A stretch of 7,227 nucleotides of DNA from Burkholderiales bacterium (lineage in GTDB: Bacteria > Pseudomonadota > Gammaproteobacteria > Burkholderiales > SG8-39), in contig CAKKSJ010000044.1 in NCBI GenBank assembly GCA_919902965.1, positions 1 to 7,227 on the forward strand, read 5' to 3'. This document shows positions 1 to 5,134 of the stretch, piece by piece; within the stretch, counting starts at the first letter, position 1, and every line of letters begins with the position of its first letter. The position numbers and the translations under genes were made by a program. The notes under the pieces were generated by a model, which was not told the origin of the DNA, searched no databases, and saw only the letters and a program-made list of their open reading frames with translations.

Positions 1-963
1 GACCATCCGTTCCGCCTGAACGACGCCGTGTTCCGCATCGCCGCCAGAGTCGGCGTGGCCGTGTTCCCGGACGACGGCGCCGATGCCGAGACGCTGTTCA
101 GTAGCGTAGAGGCCGCGCTAAAAAAGGCCAAGGCCAGCGGCGAGCGCTACCTATTTTACACGCAGAAAATGACCGATTCGGTAGCCGGCAAGCTCACCCT
201 TGAAAATCAGCTGCGCCTGGCGCTGGACGATGAAGAATTCGTGCTCCATTACCAGCCCAAGGTAAACCTGGTGAGCGGAAAAGTCACCAGCGCCGAGGCA
301 CTGATCCGCTGGAACGATCCGCGCACGGGGCTAGTGCCGCCGGGAAGCTTCATCCCGATCCTGGAAGAGACCGGATTGATCTACGACGTCGGACGCTGGG
401 CGCTGAAGACAGCCATCGCCGACTACCGGCGCTGGCGCGCTGCGGGTCTGGCTGCGGTGCGCATCGCGGTGAATGTGTCGCCGCTGCAACTGCGCAATCG
501 CGGCTTCATCGACGAGATCGGGCAGGCAATCGGTATCGACAGCAATGCAGCCGCCGGGCTGGAGCTGGAGATCACCGAAAGCCTGATAATGGCGGACATC
601 AAGCTCAGTATCGCCAGCCTGCAGGCGATCCGCGCCCTGGGCGTAAGCATCGCCATCGACGACTTCGGCACCGGCTTCTCCTCGCTCGCCTACCTCGCCA
701 AACTGCCGGTGGACACGCTCAAAATCGACCGCTCTTTCGTGATCGATATGACCGCCGGGCCGGAGGGGCTGGCGCTGATGTCCACCATCATCAACCTGGC
801 GCATTCGCTCAGGCTCAAGGTAGTGGCGGAAGGGGTCGAGACCGAGGAGCAAGCGCGCCTGCTGCGCCTGCTCTCCTGCGACGAAATGCAGGGCTTCCTG
901 GTCAGCAAGCCTGTGCCGGCGGAGATCTTCGAGGAAAGATTCCTGGCGTCTCCTGCCGGGTGA
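1..963 (+). CDS. GGDEF-EAL cyclic-di-GMP signalling protein (5' partial)
   Basis: The reading frame is open from base 1 and the true start lies upstream, so only the C-terminal 320 residues are seen; the GTG at 28 is not a credible start. The first ~55 residues look like the end of a GGDEF domain (VGVAVFPDDG, then an amphipathic helix AALKKAKASG). Its GGDEF signature is outside the window, so cyclase activity cannot be judged. From about base 200 a full EAL phosphodiesterase domain follows. Its usual metal and catalytic residues are all visible: Glu of EAL (codon at 295), Asn of NVSP, Glu of LEITES, the Asp pair of DDFGTG (658), Lys of KIDRSF, Glu of EGVET and Gln of MQGF. The EAL half is therefore expected to hydrolyse cyclic di-GMP to pGpG in the cytoplasm. 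Sensor or membrane segments would be upstream. No functional link to the neighbouring acyl-CoA genes is evident. Confidence 0.95.
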   Translation, partial: DHPFRLNDAVFRIAARVGVAVFPDDGADAETLFSSVEAALKKAKASGERYLFYTQKMTDSVAGKLTLENQLRLALDDEEFVLHYQPKVNLVSGKVTSAEALIRWNDPRTGLVPPGSFIPILEETGLIYDVGRWALKTAIADYRRWRAAGLAAVRIAVNVSPLQLRNRGFIDEIGQAIGIDSNAAAGLELEITESLIMADIKLSIASLQAIRALGVSIAIDDFGTGFSSLAYLAKLPVDTLKIDRSFVIDMTAGPEGLALMSTIINLAHSLRLKVVAEGVETEEQARLLRLLSCDEMQGFLVSKPVPAEIFEERFLASPAG

Positions 964-1231
964 CGAACAAAATTGAAGAAAGAGGAAAAGACCGTCGCCA
1001 GGCTGTGCAAGGCGCTGGCCGGCTTCCTGTTCGATTCGGAAAATCATCCGAAAGGCGGAGTGATCCAGTTCGGAAAAGGCTGATCCCCGTCGGCGAAGGA
1101 ACGAAAGCGATAGAATTCGGACATGCAGAAGCGGGACAGCGGCCCGAAACGCGCGCTACGGTGGCGCGTGTACGCAAGGATTCGCGGCTAGACCCGCAAC
1201 GACCAGGAATTTTTAGTCAACGGGAGCAGCC
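964..1231. other. Intergenic spacer upstream of the hydroxyacyl-CoA dehydrogenase
   Basis: These 268 bases hold no convincing gene. A sequence TAGAAT at 1111-1116 matches a sigma70 -10 box at five of six positions, but nothing like a -35 box lies 16-18 bases upstream, so it is a weak promoter candidate for the gene at 1232. A short inverted repeat, ACGCGC (1149-1154) and GCGCGT (1164-1169), has no following T-run and is not a terminator. The ribosome binding site for the next gene is GGGAG at 1222-1226. No rho-independent terminator for the EAL gene was found. Confidence 0.5.
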
Positions 1232-2758
1232 ATGCAGTTCGATCCGAAACGCAGTGATTTCACTCTGGGCATTATCGGCACCGGCGCAATGGGGCGCGGC
1301 ATCGCCCAGGTCGCCACCGCCGGCGGCATGCGCGTACTCATTACCGATGCACGCGCCGGCGCGGCAGCCGAGGCCAAAGACTTCGTCGCCAAGATGCTGC
1401 AGCGCGTGGTGGAAAAAGGCAGTCTCACCAAGGAAGCGCATGCGGCGGCGGTAGGCCGTCTGGAAGTGGTCGACGGGCCGGCGGCCATGGCGCCCTGTCA
1501 TCTGGTGATCGAGGTCATTGTAGAAGACCTGGCGGCAAAGCAAAAATTATTCGCCGAACTCGAGGGCATCGTCGGCGAGGATTGCATTCTGGCCACCAAC
1601 ACCTCCTCGCTTGCGGTGACCAGCATCGCTGCGAAACTGAAGCGGCCGGAGCGCTTCGCCGGTATGCATTTTTTCAACCCGGTGCCGTTGATGAAACTGG
1701 TTGAAGTGATCGACGGCGTGCGCACCGCACCCGAAGTGGGCGACGCCTTGATGGAAGTCGGCAGGCGCATGAGCCGCGAGCCGGTGCGCGTGAAAGATGC
1801 GCCGGGTTTCATCGTCAACCAGGTCGGGCGCGGATTCGGCGTCGAAGCATCGCACATCGCCTCCGAAGGCATCGCCGGCTTTGTCGATATCGACCGCACT
1901 ATGCGCGAGGTCGCGGGATTTCGCATGGGGCCGTTCGAACTGATGGAGTTGACCGGACTGGATGTAAGCCAGGCTGCGAGCGTCGCCATTTATGAGCAGT
2001 CCTATCACGAGGCGCGCTACCGTCCGGCGCAGCTGATGCGCAGCCGCGCCGATGCGGGGATTTTCGGGCGCAAGACCAACAAGGGCTTCTACGACTATGC
2101 CGAGGGCAAGGCCGTGGTGCCGCCCGAGCCGGCCGCGCCTGCCGCGCGGCCCAAGAGCGTTTGGGTAAGCGGCGCCGAAGCCGATGGCCACGCCGCGCTT
2201 ACGGCGTTGTTGAAAACGCTCAATGCGCCGCTGGAGAGCGGGGCGCAGCCCGGCGCCGAGGCGCTGATCCTGGTTACGCCCTACGGCGACGACGCCACGG
2301 CCTGCGCCGTAGACCAGGGCCTGGACGCGAGACGCACGGTGGCGGTGGACACGCTCTTCCCCATGCTCAAGCGGCGTACCATCATGACCACGCCCGTCAC
2401 TGATCCGGCCTACCGCGACGCGGCGCACGGCCTGCTCGCCAGCGACGGCGTGCCGGTGACCGTGATCAAAGACAGCCCGGGCTTCATCGCCCAGCGCATC
2501 GTCGCCCTGATCATCAACATCGGCTGCTATCTTGCGCAAAGCCGCACTGCGGCTCCCGCGGACGTGGACAAGGCCGCAACGCTGGGGCTGAACTATCCGC
2601 ACGGGCCCATGGCTTACGGCGACCTGCTGGGGCCGGCAAAAGTGCTCAAGGTGCTGAACAACATGATGAAGCTCTACGCCGATCCGCGCTACCGCCCGAA
2701 CCTGTGGCTGACGCGCCGCGCCCACCTGGGCGTGTCGCTGCTGACGCCGGACAGCTGA
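1232..2758 (+). CDS. 3-hydroxyacyl-CoA dehydrogenase, PaaH-type with two C-terminal domains
   Basis: This cytoplasmic NAD-dependent enzyme should oxidise an (S)-3-hydroxyacyl-CoA to the 3-oxoacyl-CoA. The 508-residue protein has an N-terminal Rossmann domain with GTGAMG at 16-21 and an acidic Asp39 at the end of the second strand, as expected for NAD. The family's active-site residues align by spacing to Ser125, His146 (in HFFNP), Glu158 and Asn196 (in PGFIVN). A first helical 3HCDH domain covers about 188-290, a degenerate Rossmann-like stretch about 305-405, and a second 3HCDH domain about 411-500 (PGFIAQR, NYPHGPMAYGD). E. coli PaaH (3-hydroxyadipyl-CoA dehydrogenase, 475 residues) has the same layout, including the YRP motif near the end. 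The substrate could be 3-hydroxyadipyl-CoA, 3-hydroxybutyryl-CoA or a related dicarboxylyl-CoA, and sequence alone does not decide. The ATG is supported by GGGAG five bases upstream. No thiolase or enoyl-CoA hydratase gene is nearby. Confidence 0.93.
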   Translation: MQFDPKRSDFTLGIIGTGAMGRGIAQVATAGGMRVLITDARAGAAAEAKDFVAKMLQRVVEKGSLTKEAHAAAVGRLEVVDGPAAMAPCHLVIEVIVEDLAAKQKLFAELEGIVGEDCILATNTSSLAVTSIAAKLKRPERFAGMHFFNPVPLMKLVEVIDGVRTAPEVGDALMEVGRRMSREPVRVKDAPGFIVNQVGRGFGVEASHIASEGIAGFVDIDRTMREVAGFRMGPFELMELTGLDVSQAASVAIYEQSYHEARYRPAQLMRSRADAGIFGRKTNKGFYDYAEGKAVVPPEPAAPAARPKSVWVSGAEADGHAALTALLKTLNAPLESGAQPGAEALILVTPYGDDATACAVDQGLDARRTVAVDTLFPMLKRRTIMTTPVTDPAYRDAAHGLLASDGVPVTVIKDSPGFIAQRIVALIINIGCYLAQSRTAAPADVDKAATLGLNYPHGPMAYGDLLGPAKVLKVLNNMMKLYADPRYRPNLWLTRRAHLGVSLLTPDS

Positions 2759-2764
2759 TCGCCG

Positions 2765-3355
2765 CTAGCGCAGCGAGGCGGTGACGGCGCGTACGCGCAG
2801 CAGCAGTTCCTGCCACAGGGTGTTCGTGTTCTTGCGGAACACGCTATCGGCATCGGCGTTGAGCACGTGCCAGCCGCCGCGCTCGATCTCGAGCGCCAGT
2901 TGTCCCGGCGCCCAGCCGGCATAGCCGTTGAAAAAGCGCAGCCGCTCCGGCGGCGCGTGCAACACTCGCTCGACCACTGCGGGGTCCATGGCGAAGTACA
3001 CATCACCCAGCACCCTCAGTGCGCCCGGCGGGCTGTCTTTCGCGCGGAACATGGCGAACAGGCCGGCGGCTTCCACCGGGCCACCGAGGAATATCGGTTC
3101 GGTGAAACGCTTGAGCAACGTGTTGTCGGGCAGAATCTGGGCGAGCGAGCGTTCGCCGGGACGATTGACTATGAAGCCGATGCTGCCGCCATCGGCCATC
3201 TGCGTGACCAGCACCACGCTGTGGTGGAAATTCGGATCGAGCAGCGCCGGCGAGGCGACCAGAAAAATACCATTGGCAGAATCGCTCGTCTGGGCCGGTG
3301 CCGAGGGCGCCGATCCGAGCAGGACCACAAGCAGGAGCAGCCGCCGCAGGTGCAT
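2765..3355 (-). CDS. YqgE/AlgH (UPF0301) family protein with apparent signal peptide
   Basis: The product is a 196-residue member of the YqgE/AlgH family, whose biochemical role is poorly defined; AlgH was named from Pseudomonas alginate regulation. Family hallmarks on this numbering are GIFLVASPALLDPNF (29-43), a GFIVNRP segment (60-66), FLGGPV (89-94) and FNGYAGWAPGQLALEI (142-157). Known members are mostly cytosolic and begin almost directly at the GxFLVA segment. This one has 28 extra N-terminal residues that read as a classical Sec signal: MHLRR, a run of Leu/Val (6-13), then APA before Gln22. No lipobox cysteine is present. I chose the ATG at 3355 because AGGTG lies five bases upstream and the basic-hydrophobic pattern begins there. 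A TTG at 3391 would add 12 residues in front of the signal and is less likely. The gene is convergent with the preceding dehydrogenase and divergent from the biotinyl carrier gene. Confidence 0.9.
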   Translation of the reverse strand: MHLRRLLLLVVLLGSAPSAPAQTSDSANGIFLVASPALLDPNFHHSVVLVTQMADGGSIGFIVNRPGERSLAQILPDNTLLKRFTEPIFLGGPVEAAGLFAMFRAKDSPPGALRVLGDVYFAMDPAVVERVLHAPPERLRFFNGYAGWAPGQLALEIERGGWHVLNADADSVFRKNTNTLWQELLLRVRAVTASLR

Positions 3356-3496
3356 TGCTACACCTGCACTTTTCCGGGGCAGCAGGGGCAAGGCGGACTG
3401 GAATCGATTGTGCTCACGCCCCTATGATAGCGGTGCCCGGCGGGGCACGCCATGGCAGGCACTGGCCTGGCTTCGATGCGCTTGTGCAAGTAATGG

Positions 3497-3524
3497 AAAT
3501 AAAACGGGTTTTGCGCGAACCCCG
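3497..3524 (-). terminator. Candidate rho-independent terminator or attenuator, minus strand
   Basis: Read on the minus strand, CGGGGTT (3524-3518) can pair with AACCCG (3510-3505) as six base pairs with one bulged G, around a loop of about seven bases. It is followed at once by TTTTATTT (3504-3497). That is hairpin plus U-tract geometry. No minus-strand gene ends just before it. It would therefore act either on transcripts that start further right and run toward the YqgE/AlgH-family gene, or as a block to antisense transcription. The stem is short, so confidence is limited. Confidence 0.4.
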
Positions 3525-3612
3525 CGGCGCTTGATCTCGATCGAACTACAAGTGTGCGCTTTGTGCTAGCTTACGTCGTTCGTCAGGCCCTGCGTGCCGC
3601 GCCGTGTCGATC

Positions 3613-3640
3613 GCCTGTATTACGGTACCGTGCGGCAGGC
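3613..3640. promoter_or_regulatory. Nested palindrome, candidate operator
   Basis: A perfect 10-base palindrome ACGGTACCGT (3622-3631) is flanked by GCCTG (3613-3617) and CAGGC (3636-3640), which are reverse complements about exactly the same centre. Twenty of 28 positions are symmetric. It sits 60-88 bases upstream of the biotinyl carrier start, where a dimeric repressor or activator of the operon could bind. No regulator gene is in the window, and the family of the binding protein cannot be named from the site. Confidence 0.4.
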
Positions 3641-3700
3641 ATTTGATCGGGCGTTTTGACGCTACACACATCTGAACTTAATTGAGAGAGGGGAGTAAGC

Positions 3701-3913
3701 ATGGCAGACGTTCTGGCTCCATTGTCGGGAAAAATATGGCAAGTGCTGGTCGAAGTCGGCGCAAAGATCGAAGAGGACGACGAATTGATCGTAATCGAGG
3801 CGCTGAAAATGGAGAACACCGTATATTCGCCGTCTGCCGGGACGGTCAAGGAAATCAAGGTAAAGAAGGGCGACGCCGTCGAGGATGAACAAGTCCTCAT
3901 CGTGCTCGAGTGA
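3701..3913 (+). CDS. Stand-alone biotinyl carrier protein (70 aa)
   Basis: This is a minimal biotinyl-lipoyl attachment domain that shuttles a carboxyl group on biotin between enzyme active sites in the cytoplasm. The biotin acceptor is Lys36 in EALKMEN (codon at 3806-3808). The flanking strands have the usual two-fold pattern: APLSGKIWQVLVEVGAKI at 6-23, and SAGTVKEIKVKKGDAV at 45-60. The usual motif is AMKM; here the residue before the lysine is Leu. Unlike the GcdC subunit of Acidaminococcus, there is no N-terminal extension or Ala/Pro-rich linker; the domain occupies the whole protein. The start is well supported by GAGGGGAG at 3688-3695. It is the first gene of the operon, and its natural partner is the carboxyltransferase encoded two genes on. 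It could in principle also serve a biotin carboxylase or decarboxylase encoded elsewhere. A biotin protein ligase must act on it. Confidence 0.93.
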   Translation: MADVLAPLSGKIWQVLVEVGAKIEEDDELIVIEALKMENTVYSPSAGTVKEIKVKKGDAVEDEQVLIVLE

Positions 3914-3947
3914 CGAACGGCGCGCAAGGAACAGGAGCTAGACAAGG

Positions 3948-5108
3948 ATGAATTTCGAACTTAGCGAAGAGCAGCGGCTGATCCAGGACACCGCCCATCG
4001 ATTCGCAGCGGAGGAAATTGCGCCTACGCTGGAGGCGGAGGAAGCGAAGCATGAATTCCGCGCCGATCGCGTCGCGAAAATGGGCAGCCTGGGTTTCTTC
4101 TCCTGCGCGGTAGCGGAGGAATACGGCGGCAGCGGCATGGGTTTCATGGAGTCGGTGCTGATGGCCGAGCAGATCGGCAAGGTGTCGGCGTCCTGGCGGC
4201 TGCCGTTCAATATGCAGAACCTGGGGCCGGCGCTGACGGTGAGCAAATTCGGCACTGACGCGCAGAAGAAAAAATATGTTCCCGGCTGGGTGGCCGGCAC
4301 GCAGCTTGGCTTTTTCGCGATGACCGAATCCAACACCGGCTCCGACGTGGCCAGCATGAAAACCCACGCCATCGACAAGGGCGACCATTGGGAAGTGCAC
4401 GGCAATAAGATGTGGATCTCGCAGGCGCACGTGGGCGACGCCGGGCTGCTCTACGCCTACACCGATCGGGAGAAGGGCAACAAGGGCATTACCGCGTTCA
4501 TCATAGAGCCTAAGAACATGAAAGGCTGTAGCGCGCGCGCCATCGAAACCAAGCTCGGACTGAAATGCGCGCCTACGGGCGAATTCGCGTTCGACGGTAT
4601 GAAAGTGCCCAAGGAAAACGTGCTCGGCAAAGCGGGCGAGGGATTCCGCGTGTGCATGTGGCAATTGAATCAGACCCGGCTCGGTTGCGCCGCGGGTGCG
4701 CTAGGCGTGGCGGGCGGTGCGCTGGAGCTTGCGATCAATTACGCCAACGAGCGCACGCAGTTCGGCAAACCCATTTCGCAGCACCAGATGATCCAGGCGC
4801 AAATCGCCGAAATGGTGGTCGAGCACCAGTCAGCGCAGATGCTGGTGTATCGCGCGGCCTGGCTGAAGGACCAGGGCAAGCCGAACCAGTACGAAACCTC
4901 GGTTGCAAAGTACGCTGCCTCGGAGGCGGCAGTGCACGCCGCCAACGAGTGCATGAAAATCTACGGTTCCTACGGTTACTCGACCGAGTATCCGGCGGAG
5001 CGCTTCTATCGCGATGCCAAATCGCTGCAAATCGTGGAAGGCACGTCCAACATCCAGAAGATTCTGATCTCGGGAATGGCGCTGGGTTTTACGCCCAACC
5101 GCGAGTAG
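3948..5108 (+). CDS. Acyl-CoA dehydrogenase, probably non-decarboxylating glutaryl-CoA dehydrogenase
   Basis: This 386-residue flavoprotein has the full acyl-CoA dehydrogenase fold: an N-terminal helical domain to about 120, a beta domain with FAMTESNTGSD (123-133) and W156 in NKMWIS, and a C-terminal helical domain with RTQFGKPI (269-276). The catalytic base is Glu364 in VEGTSNI. Two features point to glutaryl-CoA. Arg84 (WRLPFNMQ) aligns with the arginine that binds the distal carboxylate in glutaryl-CoA dehydrogenases. Val363 precedes the catalytic Glu where decarboxylating enzymes have Tyr. The position of the decarboxylating enzyme's Glu87 (human numbering) is Gly77. This pattern matches the Desulfococcus multivorans enzyme that releases glutaconyl-CoA. 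Electrons would pass to electron-transfer flavoprotein, which is not encoded here. The start is supported by AGGAG at 3933-3937. Another dicarboxylyl-CoA substrate is possible; membership of the acyl-CoA dehydrogenase family is not in doubt. Confidence 0.93.
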   Translation: MNFELSEEQRLIQDTAHRFAAEEIAPTLEAEEAKHEFRADRVAKMGSLGFFSCAVAEEYGGSGMGFMESVLMAEQIGKVSASWRLPFNMQNLGPALTVSKFGTDAQKKKYVPGWVAGTQLGFFAMTESNTGSDVASMKTHAIDKGDHWEVHGNKMWISQAHVGDAGLLYAYTDREKGNKGITAFIIEPKNMKGCSARAIETKLGLKCAPTGEFAFDGMKVPKENVLGKAGEGFRVCMWQLNQTRLGCAAGALGVAGGALELAINYANERTQFGKPISQHQMIQAQIAEMVVEHQSAQMLVYRAAWLKDQGKPNQYETSVAKYAASEAAVHAANECMKIYGSYGYSTEYPAERFYRDAKSLQIVEGTSNIQKILISGMALGFTPNRE

Positions 5109-5123
5109 CGATATCCCGGAAAA

Positions 5124-5128
5124 AAGGA
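5124..5128 (+). promoter_or_regulatory. Ribosome binding site fixing the gcdA start
   Basis: AAGGA lies six bases before the ATG at 5135. The same frame stays open leftward to 4565 across the dehydrogenase gene, so this site, together with the GcdA-like N-terminus beginning MRPYFEKMP, decides the start. Confidence 0.8.
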
Positions 5129-5134
5129 ATAAGC

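Larger units (their letters stand above)
3356..3700. promoter_or_regulatory. Divergent intergenic region
   Basis: This 345-base gap separates two divergent starts and should hold promoters for both. For the minus-strand gene, TATCAT (3429 to 3424 on the minus strand) matches a -10 box at five of six positions, without a good -35. An inverted repeat GTGCCC (3433-3438) / GGGCAC (3443-3448) lies just upstream of it. For the plus-strand operon no convincing -35/-10 pair was found; TATTAC at 3618-3623 is a weak -10 candidate touching the nested palindrome at 3613-3640. A terminator-like hairpin facing left lies at 3497-3524. No protein-coding gene is credible here. Confidence 0.55.

Noticed and set aside
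1149..1169. ACGCGC / GCGCGT hairpin as a terminator for the EAL gene
   Set aside because: No T-run follows on either strand, and it lies almost 190 bases after the stop codon.
960..1454. 164-codon plus-strand open frame spanning the spacer and the dehydrogenase start
   Set aside because: It overlaps the real gene by more than 200 bases in another frame, shows no family features, and lacks a ribosome binding site.
1547..2725. 392-codon open frame on the minus strand opposite the hydroxyacyl-CoA dehydrogenase
   Set aside because: It is antisense to a gene with complete family motifs, has no recognisable domain, and its composition reflects codon bias of the other strand.
3356..3391. TTG start adding 12 residues to the YqgE/AlgH-family protein
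   Set aside because: The ATG at 3355 has an AGGTG five bases upstream and begins a typical signal peptide. The extension would place uncharacteristic residues before it.
3656..3682. TTGACG (3656-3661) with CTTAAT (3677-3682) as a promoter for the operon
   Set aside because: The spacer is only 15 bases, and transcription would start within the ribosome binding site.
4565..5134. Extended N-terminus for gcdA in the same frame
   Set aside because: This stretch overlaps the dehydrogenase gene out of frame and translates to low-complexity Arg-rich sequence. The GcdA-like protein begins at the ATG at 5135 with its own ribosome binding site.
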